Shown: in pieces, positions 35,390 through 47,932 of the stretch
How positions within the stretch are numbered: the first letter of the stretch is position 1
Layout: the number at the start of each line of letters is the position of its first letter
Source of the DNA: Capniomyces stellatus
Lineage: Eukaryota; Kickxellomycota; Harpellomycetes; Harpellales; Legeriomycetaceae
Length of the DNA stretch: 64,000 nt
Assembly (NCBI GenBank): GCA_001661515.1
Contig: LUVW01000015.1
Span: 605,171-669,170 of the forward strand
Direction of reading: 5' to 3'
Program-made: the position numbers and the translations under genes
Notes under the pieces: model-generated
Database searches by the model: none
What the model saw: the letters and a program-made list of their open reading frames with translations, nothing else
Told to the model about the DNA's origin: nothing

Positions 35390-37799
35390 TTTTTCTCTCT
35401 TTTCCAACTTTTTAAGTTCCTTTCTTGCTCGCTGTCTACTTTTGAATATCTTCTTTTTATCTGCCTATCTACCGTATATCTATCTAACTACTGTTTTATT
35501 ATTTGCTCGTTTATTCGTTTTTCTTTATTTTTATCTTTATCTTTATCTTTGTCTTCCCCCCTTGTCCTTGCAAGCATTCAAAGTCTTGTTTTGTTGATTT
35601 ATTCCTTCCAATTTAAATTCGCCTTTACTTTTATACTTTTGCCTTTGCCTTTACTTTTCCCACTATTTTATTTTCCCAATACCAATTATTTCAACGCTTA
35701 TTTCTTTATTACACCTTTACCTACTTTTTTTACGCTATATTTTTTGCCTTTTTCTTTTTCTTACTTTTGGCTTTTTCTTTTCTTTCCTCTCATAACTGTT
35801 GTTTTCTTTTATTCCTCTTTTCTTAAGCTCACAATATGTCTCTTTAACTCACGCAAATATTATTGGCCAGGTTGATCTTCTTTAGCCTATTTTTTACTTT
35901 TTCTTTTTACTTTCTCTTTTACGTTCTCTAACTTTTTCTTTCAACTTTTTCAACTTTTTCTTTTTACTTTTTACCTTTTACCTTTTATTTCCACTTTACG
36001 CGTTCTTTTTAATTTAAGCTTTGACTATTAAATCTCGCAAACAGTTTCATCTTTCTATAAATCATGCTCTTTGTTTTTTCTTTTGGATGTTTTATTGATA
36101 ACTTTTTCAACCTCGTTCACTCTTTATTTTTCTCTTCTATTCTCCAATTTTTTATGGTTTATTATTTACTTTATATATTTTGTCATCACCTTCCCGTTAT
36201 TTACGTCTTCAACTCCACTAATAAGGTTGCTACTCAACACAACAATACTCTTCAGCTTCCCGCTTTTCTTTTGAATGCCAGGCTTTTTTTTAAAAAAAAA
36301 AAAATTGGATTTTACAGCTCAGCCTTGGTAAACCAGCTCTAATCATCTCTTTTTCGTTATCGAATTTGATTTGATTTCTTGATTCTTTTATCCATTGGAA
36401 CCTCTTGTGCTATCAATTTATTCTCTGTATCAATCATTTGCTCAATCCCCAGCACCCTGGCCCCAATTGGCTCATGTCAACTTGATCGTGAAAAAAGAAA
36501 AAGACCAAATCATCAAATGGCTTTTGATCAAATGAAGCAAATTAAAATATCAAGTGAAAAATATTTGACTATTAATTAGTCCAATTCAAAATTATTTTCA
36601 AATTCGCTAATAAAACAAGCTTTTTTTATTTAATCAAATTTATAAAACCAGCTTTTACTCTCGACTTTTGAACCAGCCTATCTTTCTTTTGTTACAACTC
36701 AATAATCCAAAATGTCGTAATAACATTTGGCACTTTGGTTTTATTATACTTTATTTTAACTGCATCACGCGCCCTAATACTCTCCAACCAAACCCATAGC
36801 CAACTAAACCAAAAGTGAATGTAAAATGTCTATCTAAAGCTGATCGGTATAATTAGCTTTCATTTAAGGGAAATGCAAAATATTGTGTTTCTTTTGTTTT
36901 AAATGTAATAATACCGATAACAAACTGACAGATATTTAACACAACCAAATTTGGCTTTTAGCTACTATCCGTTTGGAAGGATGCTGTTTCGGCTAAATGC
37001 CATGTTTAAAGTAATCATAACTCGAGAATATATTAAGCTAGAAAGAAGAAAAAGACTCGTTTCTTTTTCTTTTCAACAATAGCTCCGCCTTGTTTAGGAC
37101 CTAGATTTTAAAGACATTTATCCTAGGACAGATACCAAGGCTACAAAACAACCCAAGTTTGTTTATTCTGTTTTTACTCGACGCAATTTCAAAGACTTTG
37201 GCAGTCGGCGATGTTTTCTTTTATTTGAACCAACTTTGACTGTGAATGTGTATTTGTATTATTTGTTTCTTTGCATCTCAACAAGTGGAGAAGAAAAAGT
37301 GGCAAAACAATATTAGGGACTTTATAGCTCGACTTGTTCAGTTACAAATGGGAGGTGTATCTGTAAAACAAACGCATTGAAAGTCTTGTAAATTGAATAG
37401 CAAAAAGCTTGCATAAATAAATACTAATCTCTTTTTTTTTTTACTTTTATTATTTTCGAATTTAAAGCTAAAAAGATGAATGCAAATCCCCAATAAATTT
37501 TGCTGCTTGAAAAAGAATAGCATCACAAGGATGTAATGCGAAGTTTCAAATAAAAATAATTACTCGCTTTTACTTTATCAAATCCATGAATTTAACCGTA
37601 TGAATGTAGTAAAGTTTAGCACAGCTTTTATATATTAAATACAGAAACAGTCTGCACATACGATCGTCACCTTTGAAAAAGTATTTAACCAACAACAATA
37701 AGCCCAGTTTTGTGTTTTTGTCGAGTAAACCAAACTAGACAAATAATAATATAAAAGCCAAGAGAAATTATTAAAAAAAAGTCGAAAGAATTTATAAAA
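35390..37799. other. Divergent intergenic region with long pyrimidine tract
   Basis: 35400-36060 is almost continuous C/T on the + strand, so purine-rich on the coding strand of the F-box gene it precedes. The frames there (35549-35875, 36064-36342) encode only F/L/S-rich low complexity. 36300-37800 is ordinary AT-rich DNA without recognised features. Confidence 0.65.
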
Positions 37800-39210
37800 A
37801 TGCCAACAACGACCGACACAAAAAGTAAATCAAACACAATTGCCACCAAGGCTTGCATTTTCGATGTCGATGGGACAATTCTGGTAAGTTTTGGAAGTTG
37901 CAAGCCATAAGTTTACAATTCTTAATAGGCAAAACACAGAATGGGTTTATTTCTCTTTACAGCTTTGCTTTTTGCAAAAGAAAAACATTTTGGTCTTTTG
38001 TCTTTCTGGAATGCAAATATGCTGTAACAGGATTTTCTTTGTTGTATGTATTGATAGGATACGGAGATTCTATACTCTAAAGCGATAGGTAAGTATACAA
38101 TCCAAAGCTAACACCACCGTGTAATAACAATTAAATAAGCAGTATAGTGAAGGCGGTGGTGGCGGTAGGTTGACTTTGGCTTTTGGTCAAATGCTATATG
38201 AATAAACGAATAGTAAATAGTTGTTTAAAAAAAATGTTGGAGTATAGACTCGGTATTGAAAGAGTTTGGAACTAGCATGTCTTTGGAGCTGAAGGGCAGA
38301 ATGATGGGCAGGTGCAATGCTGAGGTAATAGGATTATAGTAATTATTTGAGTTATTGGTAGCTATACAGGCGTGGCTTTTATAACGCAGTATGGTGTAGC
38401 GTGGGTTGGTTATTGAATTGTATGATATTTGTTTGTTTTAATAGGCAACAGATATTCTGCTTAAAACCACAGGAATTCCGCTCTCTGCGGAAGAGTATAT
38501 TTCAAGGGTAGAGAAGATCAAGGTAACGCCATTCACGATATTATGCTTGAAAATAAAGAAAAGTGGGTTGGTATTAAACGTTTTTGGGTATTTAAATGCA
38601 TTGTGGTTGATTAGAATGTATTGTTCAGGGATACCGATCTGCTTCCTGGAACTGAGAAGCTGATTAGACATCTTCACAAGAACAAAATACCGATTGCGAT
38701 AGCCACAAGTTCCCACAAAAACTTTTTTGAGCTCAAAATCACCAACCACAAAGATTTCTTTTCCCTGTTTGACGGGAATATCATCTGTGGCGATAACCCA
38801 GATCTGAAAAACCTCAAGCCAATGCCAGACATATTTTATGCCTCTCGCGATTTGCTAGACTGCGAAATACCAAACGAAAACTGTCTTGTTTTCGAAGACG
38901 CCATTTCTGGTGTTTTGTCTGGAGTCAACGCAAACATGAATGTAAGTTTGTTCATCATTATAGATGGATACAAGACATTACGTTAATATATATTATTGTT
39001 TATTTATTTTGTTCCAATTTTTGTTTAAATTTCAATTTAAATCTCAATTTTTGCTTTGTTTCTATATTGGCGCAGGTTGTTTGGATCCCTGATTCTAGAT
39101 TTCTCAAAAAAACCGATTTTCCAGAAGACAACTACGGTGCCTATGACCTATTGGACTCCCTGGCTGAGTTTGTTCCTGAAAAATACGGCCTTCCTCCATA
39201 CGATGATTAA
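37800..39210 (+). CDS. HAD-family phosphatase, pseudouridine-5'-phosphatase-like (HDHD1/PUDP type)
   Basis: Predicted to dephosphorylate pseudouridine 5'-phosphate or a similar small phosphate ester in the cytosol. Six exons: 37800-37883, 38058-38088, 38248-38324, 38445-38522, 38615-38941, 39076-39210, giving 243 residues with consistent phases. HAD motif I is FDVDGTIL with the nucleophilic Asp, and DTE follows directly in exon 2. Motif II is IAIATSS. The motif III region is KPMPDIF, preceded by GDNPDL. Motif IV is CLVFEDAISGV. The ending KYGLPPYDD matches the GLPxYE ending of the human enzyme. Family members differ in substrate, so the phosphatase class is firmer than the substrate. Confidence 0.88.
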
Positions 39211-39683
39211 TTAGCAAGATATGATATTATATACTTTAAATTCTATTGTGTTCTATTTGTTTCATATTTCCAACTACTCAGATGCTTATAGACTATGTGC
39301 TTATGTTTATTCAGACATGCAATGCTTTTAATACACAACTTCAAGACTTGAACGTTTGTTTAGAGGTATAAAGTAGATTACAAAAACGTGCAAAATAAGA
39401 AATGGAAAAACAGAGGAGAAAAATGAAATGTACATCTTGTATAATGCTTTGCTAATAAAGAGAAAGAAAGAAACCAGTATTACTGGCTGAATAAATATGT
39501 AAATAGTGAAATTGACAGTGGTAGTGGTAGAAGTAACTGATGAATTCTTCCTTGGTGACATTGTTCTTGAATGGCGTCAAGCTAATCAATGCACTGTTAT
39601 TGGCCATCAATGCGAATAGACAATTTTTGTTCTGTTTTGTTTTGTTATTTGCGTTGGGATCAGATTCCTGCAACTCAACAGCA
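39211..39683. other. Convergent intergenic region
   Basis: Between the stop codons of the HAD phosphatase and the M50B-like gene. Short frames only. Confidence 0.6.
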
Positions 39684-40427
39684 TTATTTGAACAATACAA
39701 TTCCCAGCAAAACGCCACAGACAAGAAAAGTCAGCGAAATAAAGAACCAAATAACACCGCAGAACTGTGCGGGAAATCCTGTTGCCTTTGCAAACTTTGT
39801 GGCATCACTCTCGTTGACTTTTCTCATAACCAAATCCTCAATGATGTCCCAAAGGCTGTACAGACAACTCATGACCCCCATAAACAACGAAAAGTACTTG
39901 ACTCCCTTCCCATCAAAAAATATGTACAGGCACACAATCACGCCTATAAACAAAACAGTCAGCCCCCGAGTCAGCCAGTTTCGCGCCCAGTACAGAGTGA
40001 CAACCAGGCTGGCCACGACAAAACCCGTCACTATCTTCGACGCCAATACGTTAAATCCTGCCATTACCATCAACGCCCCAATAAGCGAACTTCCCAGGTA
40101 TCCCGCCGGCATTGTGCAGCACCACTTGCCTCCTCTCATCGTTGTTAGCCCCCCTTCATCGGGATCAATTGTTATTGACATTATCTTTGCTCCCGTCAGT
40201 ACCCCTGCAAACGCATGTGAAAACTCGTGAAATGCCACTGTCACTAGTTTGAATGGGTACAAAACATGCTTCAGGTATGGTAAATTCCAGAACACCAGGA
40301 TAAACACTACGTATCCTCCTATTATGTACAGTGTCGTTGTTTGGTCTTGTGAAGGTGTCAGCGCTTTTATCACTTCCTCATTTGTCACCTGCCTTTTGTA
40401 AAATATCTCTTCGTTGTAAAATGTCAT
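39684..40427 (-). CDS. M50B-like membrane metallopeptidase family protein
   Basis: 247 residues in one exon. HEFSHAFAG (residues 67-75) gives the HExxH zinc motif, followed by GAKIMSITIDPDEGG, the usual continuation in the fungal peptidase M50B-like family. About five or six hydrophobic segments are visible: residues about 32-50, 107-150 as two segments, 155-172, 178-190 and 225-245. The family is widespread in fungi but little characterised; intramembrane proteolysis is an inference from the motif. Strong GC content and a Cys pair (KWCC) after the zinc region are notable. Confidence 0.85.
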   Translation of the reverse strand: MTFYNEEIFYKRQVTNEEVIKALTPSQDQTTTLYIIGGYVVFILVFWNLPYLKHVLYPFKLVTVAFHEFSHAFAGVLTGAKIMSITIDPDEGGLTTMRGGKWCCTMPAGYLGSSLIGALMVMAGFNVLASKIVTGFVVASLVVTLYWARNWLTRGLTVLFIGVIVCLYIFFDGKGVKYFSLFMGVMSCLYSLWDIIEDLVMRKVNESDATKFAKATGFPAQFCGVIWFFISLTFLVCGVLLGIVLFK

Positions 40428-41785
40428 TGCTGCCCAAAATGCCCCTTTCTTACTCTTTTAATTGAAATGTATGTTTTATGTAAATGTAAATGATAATGTG
40501 TTTTTATACCTGGACTAAACCCTGTTCAGTGCTATTATTCATGGACGATATTTTATTTCTACTAAACAATACTTTGACTATGACACTGACACTGACGTTA
40601 TGTCTAGCACCTTTATATATCGTTTTTTTTTGCTTTGTTAATTGTCCTGGATTTGAAAAGTTTCTAGTTTTAATGACACCAAAATCACACTTCGTAAATA
40701 CAAACTAAAAAAAATAAAAACTTACTTTTTAGATTATTCCGTTATGTTGTTATGTCTGCCCCATTTTCTTCCGAGTTTTTCAACCAAAGAAATATGTGCC
40801 TTTCTGGCTTCTCTAATCTCCCATTCGTTGTCTCTTTTTTGTTCATCCAATCAATCTTATGTTTATTAATTTAAAAACTTGGTCATTTACTAGAAAAAGT
40901 ATAAGCATATATATCATCACATTTTACTGAAAGTCTGCAATGCAACTTCATTTTACAAATATCACTTGGCAAGCTGTTATGTAATTCAACCAACCACAAC
41001 CAATCAATCAATTGACCCTCCTGTACTGCTGATTTCTTGTTTTTTTTTTATGTTATACTATTATTATAATTTATTTCTTTGCTTTTGTTTTCATTTTTTT
41101 TTTATTTTTAGGCCAACCTTAAGGTTCATTCCTCTTATGCCGGTATTACTAAAAACCAATCTCGACAATTCCATTCTTCTTTTTTCCATTGTTGAAAAAA
41201 GAAGTTAATTTGCCACTCTTGGCTTCCTTGGGCTGATTGAACACAGAAAGAACATTGCTGTTACAAATTCATTGGTGTTAGTAACTTTGCTCAAGTTGAA
41301 ATGTCGACGCCTTGGCAAGTAAGAAGGTGCAAAACTTGGCTAATGGGCACCAAACTTGCCTAGGTGAAATGTCTTGGTATTGTTTTTTATTTTTTTGCAT
41401 GGCCAGAGTGGCCTGTTTTCAGCGAAGAATTCTTTTGTAAACATTACCTTTCCTGGCTATCTGACCATCCGAGTTAACATTATCTGCGAGTAAAAGTTGT
41501 TCAGCCACCACTTTTTCTTTTTATTGATTGACTGATTGATTACTTGAAATTACTGCCGTTATCTTTTTATTGTGAATCTGTTTATTAACCACAGCTGTTA
41601 AACAAAGGAAACAAGGATTCAACACACAATAGACAAGTTTATATAAATAAATCGGCTATTATAAAAAATATCTCGCAAGTTTTAAATATATATTTCAAAA
41701 AAAAAAAAAACTATGAATAAATGTTGATGCAGTCTTTTGCTCATTAATGAATTGGTTTGTGTTGGTGTGGTGAAGCTGGTTCAAT
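40428..41785. other. Intergenic region
   Basis: AT-rich. Poly-T/poly-A runs lie at 41040-41110 and 41695-41710. No supportable gene. Confidence 0.6.
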
Positions 41786-42406
41786 CTACAGGACAATAGT
41801 AAACACAAAAGCTGCAACCGACACAAAGTACGCCACTCTATATGAATTCTGCAAAAAGACCACGCTGGCCGAGCTTGCAAGCGAAAGCCCTGCGCCAGGA
41901 GGGAAGTATCCGTCTGGTCCAATGCTGTTGTTAATGTTGTTGCCATTTCTATCGCCGCATACAGGCACATTGTTTCCAACGTAGACGCAGTACTGGCCAA
42001 TTGCGCAATGTGTTATTGACGTGTTGCCACTACGGCATACCGAAATGGATGTATCAGTGTTGCAGTAGTCTGGCCTACTACACCCTGCTGGAACCGGGCT
42101 TTGGTTGTAGTTGCCTGGGAATTGGTTGTTTTGGCCGGGGTAGTTTGGGTTGCGGTTGTTTTGGTTGGGGTACTGGTCCCTTGAATCGTAGACTATCTGG
42201 TCAAGATTGTTTCTAGACCCGCAGACAGCTGTTGATCTTACATGGTTGCAGAATAAACCGGATGGACATGTATAGGTAACGAAAACGCCGTTAGTGCATC
42301 GCGCTATATTTCGCTCGCCAGCGCAGTAGTCTGGGCTATCGCAAATTTGCGATGCTACCATCGTAGTTATAGTTGATGCTGCTGCGTAGACGCTTAGTAA
42401 TCTCAT
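41786..42406 (-). CDS. Secreted surface protein with two CBM19-like cysteine modules and GPI-type tail
   Basis: 206 residues. The signal peptide runs to about residue 19 (MRLLSVYAAASTITTMVAS). Two modules follow. The first has CDSPDYCAGERNIARC, then CPSGLFCN and a closing CG. The second has CSRPDYCNTDTSISVC, then CAIGQYCV and a closing CG. The spacing (C-x5-C-x8-C, then C-x4-C and a last C) resembles the chitin-binding CBM19 module found on fungal chitinases and wall proteins. A Gln/Asn/Pro-rich linker separates them. The C-terminus (from about residue 165) has small residues then a hydrophobic stretch ending FVSVAAFVFTIVL, as in GPI-anchored wall proteins. A role in binding cell-wall chitin is inferred. 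Confidence 0.7.
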   Translation of the reverse strand: MRLLSVYAAASTITTMVASQICDSPDYCAGERNIARCTNGVFVTYTCPSGLFCNHVRSTAVCGSRNNLDQIVYDSRDQYPNQNNRNPNYPGQNNQFPGNYNQSPVPAGCSRPDYCNTDTSISVCRSGNTSITHCAIGQYCVYVGNNVPVCGDRNGNNINNSIGPDGYFPPGAGLSLASSASVVFLQNSYRVAYFVSVAAFVFTIVL

Positions 42407-43554
42407 ATTTACTATTATGTTAGTGTAAATGCTCTGGTGTCAAGGTGTTGCTTTTGGTATTAGCAAGGTTGGTTGGGATAGTACAAACTTAATATTAAAA
42501 GTATATTTATCAAGCAAACAAGTAGTATGAATAAGAAAGAAGAGAAAAAATTAAGAGGGCTAAAGGTGGATATCCTTGACTAAAATGATTATTTTGACTT
42601 TTTTTGAATTATTATATTTTATTTGAGCTCAAGGGATGTATTCTTCACTATATATTTATATAAAGCGGGTACACTTTCAGTGTAGCCAAAACAAGCCTTT
42701 AAAGAGGTTTAGCATTTACACAAGTAATGAGTTCAGACATATTTATAAGATATATGCCAATTGGCGTTGAATACTCGCATAATGGAGTATACACGGTTCT
42801 GTTTGTTTCCCTTGCCTTTTCCATCCATCGAACTTTCCTTTATTGCTGTGAATAAAGAATAAAGGTAGCAACGATAATGGTAAGAAAAGAAAAAAAAAGA
42901 AAAGGAGAAAAAAGGCTGACTTATTTGTTCGTTCCGGGTTCGATTTGATGAATAAGCTTGAAAAGCTAGACAATATTGAAACTCAACATTTAAAGACAAA
43001 ACCAACGACAGCTAATTTGGGGTGTTTTTTTCTTTATATTTATAAATGATTAAATAGGCAAATGGATTTAAAGCTCATTCAAAGGTTGTTTATGTAGTTT
43101 TAGATTTTATTTCGGAGCTTTGTTTTGAAAGGTCGTAAATCAAAGTCAGAACAAGGAAAGAGGATGCAACTGACTAATAATGAAGTATTCAGGTGCACAA
43201 TAGGCAAAAGTGCAAGCTTCTACTTCAAACTGATTGATTTCTCACAAATAAAGTTAAGGGAGTTAGAATGCAGACCATAATCGAACAAAAGTGCATAAAT
43301 CCGGCCTGATTATACAAACATAATCAAAAAAAAAATTGCGATTTTTTGTTTTATAGAGTGATAATAGAAAAAAAGAAAAAGAATCAATCAATGGTATTTT
43401 CTGACTAAGCGCTTAGAGAAAACAAATGAATTTATTGTTTTTGTATTTTCGCTTTTTTATTATAAAAAAATAAAATGAAATGAAAAAATGGTGTAATAGT
43501 GAGAAAATAGGAGATGTAAATGCAATAGCTATAGAGAAATAGAGTATAGAAAGT
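42407..43554. other. Intergenic region
   Basis: AT-rich. A minus-strand frame at 42733-43005 is unremarkable. No gene called. Confidence 0.55.
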
Positions 43555-45003
43555 TTACATTATAATACATTTAAAGCAACCAGCGTCTTTAGAACTAGAG
43601 TGATGAGATCGAGGCTTTTTGGAGGCTTTGGAGCGGGCAGACTTGGTTTGGGAGGTTTGAATGTGGTCGTCGGATTTTATGTTGAGCATGGACCGGCCGT
43701 AGATAATAGAGTTGCTGGGTTGATCGGCGGTTTGGGGGGCAGAATGGCTGCGGTGAGATTCAGATGTTGAGGTTGGCCTGTTGGGGTACTGGATGGTTGT
43801 TTCCGAACTGAGTTGTTTTCTGGTTGGTTTTGAGCGATGAATCCACTCTTTACTAGCCAGATTACTATTATTATTACTATTATTATCACTACTATTACTA
43901 TTATTACTATTATTACTACTATTACTATTATTGTTGATATTAGTATTATTGTTGATATTAGTATTGATATTATTAGTATTGTTATTCTGCAGATCAGTGT
44001 AGGACAACGGATGGTCTGAATGTTGGTTCAGTTCAGAGTGTGTGTGAGTGAATTGGTGTTTATGGCTGTACGTGTACTCGTCGTTTCTTATGTAGTATGT
44101 GGGGATGTTGCTGATGCCGCTGAAGTTGTTGGGCCGTTGGTACCCCAGCCCCCTGTTCTCCTGGCTCGCCGAGTAGAACTTTTTCGTGTTTTCGTACCTT
44201 TTGTACGTTTCTGTGTCCACTTTTGCCAGTTTCAGCGGATCCTCAAGCATCTTTTTCACCGTCACAAACTCTTTTGGCCCCAGAATATCTGATATCGATA
44301 TCTCCATATTCGTGTTTGTATTTATGTTCGTGTTCATATTCGTGTTTGTATTTGTGTTCATATTTGTCCCACTTTCCAAACTTTCCAATGATCTCACTTT
44401 CTGTGAACCAATAGATTTCCTTGATTTCGCATCCTCACGTGACCTGTACTCTTCCTTGCCCTCTCCAGCACTTAGCCGAGTCGAGACTGTTGAGTTTGTG
44501 TTTTGGCTTTTGTTTGAGCTTTGTGGCGACATGTTCTTTGTGTTTTCCGACCCCACACTCAGTACTGGTGATATGTAGGCCGATTCTGCCACCCATGGAA
44601 TCTTGTCTACCTTTCTGAACGGCTGCGGAATATCCGCTTGCTTCATCTTTTCGTGGCTTTCCAGCTCTTTAATCTTTTCCACTTCTTTGTGTGTCAACAT
44701 CCTCGAGTGTCTGTTATTATTATTATTATTACCACTACCATTCTTATTACTACTGTTATTTCTTCTCTGTCCCACCACTTTTTCTTCCTCTTCTTTCTTT
44801 AGCCCCACTCTTACTACCTCCCCTACCCCTGCCCTTGCCTTTGCCCCCATACTCATCTTTTCTCTGCCCACATTTGTCTGTGGAATTTTGTCTATCTTCT
44901 TGAACGGATCTGCTATAGAGTCAAAATCAAACGTCTTTGCTATAGAATATGACGACTTTTGCTTTTGAACTGTTCTATCCATTGTCAAGTTCCCATTCTT
45001 CAT
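43555..45003 (-). CDS. Unknown Asn/Ser-rich protein ending in a CaaX box
   Basis: 482 residues in one exon, starting at ATG 45003. It ends CFKCIIM, a CaaX sequence (C-I-I-M) with a second Cys three residues before, which predicts farnesylation, and possibly palmitoylation, and membrane attachment. Two copies of a short motif, DPFKKIDKIP near residue 32 and QPFRKVDKIP near residue 122, suggest a repeated docking element. A folded-looking block lies around residues 235-285 (ISDILGPKEFVTVKKMLEDP). The remainder is N/T/S low complexity, including asparagine runs encoded by ATT-complement microsatellites, then a basic SKASKKPRSHHSS segment just before the CaaX box. A basic patch plus a prenyl group would favour the plasma membrane. 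Function unknown. Confidence 0.75.
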   Translation of the reverse strand: MKNGNLTMDRTVQKQKSSYSIAKTFDFDSIADPFKKIDKIPQTNVGREKMSMGAKARAGVGEVVRVGLKKEEEEKVVGQRRNNSSNKNGSGNNNNNNRHSRMLTHKEVEKIKELESHEKMKQADIPQPFRKVDKIPWVAESAYISPVLSVGSENTKNMSPQSSNKSQNTNSTVSTRLSAGEGKEEYRSREDAKSRKSIGSQKVRSLESLESGTNMNTNTNTNMNTNINTNTNMEISISDILGPKEFVTVKKMLEDPLKLAKVDTETYKRYENTKKFYSASQENRGLGYQRPNNFSGISNIPTYYIRNDEYTYSHKHQFTHTHSELNQHSDHPLSYTDLQNNNTNNINTNINNNTNINNNSNSSNNSNNSNSSDNNSNNNSNLASKEWIHRSKPTRKQLSSETTIQYPNRPTSTSESHRSHSAPQTADQPSNSIIYGRSMLNIKSDDHIQTSQTKSARSKASKKPRSHHSSSKDAGCFKCIIM

Positions 45004-47932
45004 TCTTATCGCTGATCCTATATATCATCAAAATTTTCAAACCACCGCCACACCAATAAAAAAAAATCTTTATGTTAGCTACCCTGGTTCTGTTCTATTC
45101 TACTTTTTTATTTTATTTTATTTTTTTGCTTTCCGCTTTTTATCAACATTATCCATCTTATTTCTATTCTCTTCACTATTTACCTTGGATCTGCCCATTG
45201 TTTATGTTTCTCCCGTTGCCCGACTATGTTTTTTTTATATAGTTTTCTTTTAGCTCTCCAACCCTTGAACACGTAGCATGTGTCATTCTTCTTTATTGTA
45301 TTCATAAATAATCCTCTCACTTACCCTGTTCTTCAGCCTAAAACTATTATCTTCGTATTCAAACTTTTCGTTTTCCATTTCTCTGTCCCCAGGCATATAC
45401 CTCTTGTCTGCCATAACCGCGTTTGCCATCATGCTTTCTTGCTTTCTTTCTCCCTTTTATGTGTGTCTACACCCCCCGCTTCTACCTGCTTGGCTGTTTC
45501 TACTGTCGTTGTCTTTATTGCCTATGCTGCTCTCGTTGCTGTATTTATCTTTAGAGTCACTTTTCAAGATTTATGTTTATCCCTCTTGTTTCTTTTATTT
45601 CCTTAAGCTTCATTTATCCTTTTCCTACTTCAAGTCTGTACTGTGTTCTATACAATATAACCAAACTCTTGAATCCTTTGGGCCCTTGGTTTTGTTCTTT
45701 TTCTTCCCCGTTTGTTGTCAATTGGCCTTGTTTCTAAGTCTTTGTTAATAATAACCCTATAATATCGCGCTCAAACCCCTTACCTTTTTTTCAAAGGATG
45801 TATTTATATGCAAAGGTTTGTTTTTATATCGTTTTACCAAAGTTTTCCGATTTTAATTTTTCTTTCTTTTTCTGGCTTTCTTTTTAGATGTTTATGGTCC
45901 TGGTAAAAATTGAATTAATTCCAACAAAATAAATTAAAAATTAAATAAATGCCCTCCACAACTTTTTAAACGTTTTTCCTCACTTGCAAAATGTTTTTTC
46001 TCATCAAACTTTTTTTTCAATCCTGTTCCCACTCTACTCCCCCTTTACCCCAACAACTGTATTTACCTTTGCTCATACTTTACATTCCTACTGATTATAT
46101 GCTCTCTTGTTTCGGTTTCTTCTGCGCTTTCGATACTTTTATTCGTAATTGTTATTTTAACCAACTCAACTCCCAACTCCCAACTTTAGCTTTTTACTTT
46201 TACTTTTACTTTTGCTTATTTTTATTTTTTTATCGCCTTTCAATACCAATAATCAACTTCAACATCAAAGCTCCTTGATTCATCATTAATTCGAGATATC
46301 AAGTTTGGTTTGCAAATTAAGCGGGATACTGTATCCCATTTGCTTATAAAATTACATTTTCCCATCTCTCTTGTTTAATTTACACTCGACTTTTTTTTCA
46401 ATTAACTCTTTTTTTTACTTTTTTTTACTTTTTCTGTTATTTATAGATTTTGCACTGAATTAAAAATAATCTATTCGGAAATTAACATTGCTTTTCAACC
46501 CCATTTTAAAATCGACGTTTATTAAGGCTAATCCTACTTCTGTATCTATCACCACTTTAACCTGTTTCTTTTGATTTTTAGACATTAAAAAAGGATAACT
46601 ATTAATTTATCTAAAAATCGTTTTTTATTATCGCAATGATTTTCAACATTATGCTAGTTGCTTTAGCTACTCAACGATTTTTATACTGTTTTTCCATCCT
46701 CCATTATACTTTGCAAATCCGCAAATACCTTGAACCTCCCACCAAAACTCCAACCACCATAAACGGATGAACAAACTTTGTAAAATACAGCGTCTAGTCC
46801 CTTCCCACCCGATAATCACTATACCTTCGCCTTAACGTTCTTCACATACCCAGCTAAAATGCTTAACACAAATTTACACGAATTTACATGATGTGTTTTG
46901 ATTTGCCCAACTCCCCAAATATTTACCCACTAATTACAGCCATTACCGCGTTATTCAACGGGGAGAGGAGGAGGAAGAAAGAGCATTTTTCTTTCTTTCT
47001 TGTTTTAAACCTATATTAACGCTCGTGACTTTTGGTCAGGTGTAATTATTAAATATACACCGACTTTGAAACGACGTACATAATTCCAACCTTTATTTCT
47101 TCCTTTATTTTTCTTCTTTTGCTCAAACATATTGAACATTGCGCTGTTTTATTTTCCACATAGGTTCAGTTTAGTACTGGATCTTTAACCAATTCAGGCT
47201 TCTGTATTCAGCCCTCAAACCTTGCTTTTCAAAGAGTCGAGCAACCTTTTTGTCTATTTTGTATTGCTTTTCGCTTGTTTTATTGGCTTGCACTACCTTC
47301 AACAAATTTTATACAGCTATTTTTTTTTACTCACCACTCGGTTTTCTTGTTGGTTTTAAGGTTGGTATTTATAAAATCACCGCCTGTTTTCATTTATTTA
47401 GGTTGGATGTTTTGGTCACAAAAACCTAATCCTGTGTCACGTCACATTTTCCTAATTTCACTTTCATTTTTTCTTTTTCTTTCACTTTTTCTTTTGAAAA
47501 TATTTTATTTGGTCAATTTCAATAATACTGTTGTTCATTCACTGCGTAAATTCTTTGAGGAAAAATGATTTGCTCATCAAAGAAAGTCACCTCGTCTAAA
47601 AAAAGTTACAGTGCAATTAAAATTACAAATTCAACGAACCAAGTTTTAATGGTTGGATCAATTATGAATCTCCTCAAAAAAAAATCCTTGATCCTAATAT
47701 ATTTTCTTTGGCTACTAGACTCACTGTACGCCTACTAGTACGTGGCCAACAAACGCTCTTGACTGCTAGCGAACATTGTACTCTAGCCCAAGTACCCATA
47801 TTGCATTTATATAGCCATGATTACCAGCGTTAATGGTCATGATTATGAATGTTTTATTTTAGTTTTTGTAGCTTTTATATCTTTTTTTTTGATTTCTTAC
47901 TACAGCCTAGCGTATAACAATAGCTAATATAG
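45004..47932. other. Long intergenic region, pyrimidine-rich in its left half
   Basis: 45004-46260 is C/T-rich on the + strand (purine-rich on the coding strand of the CaaX gene). The frames in it (45280-45606, 45404-45748, 45991-46278) are F/L/S-rich low complexity. The right half is AT-rich with no gene recognised. Confidence 0.6.

Noticed and set aside
36064..36342. F/L-rich frame in the pyrimidine tract
   Set aside because: Composition only reflects T/C-rich DNA; there is no start context or conserved pattern.
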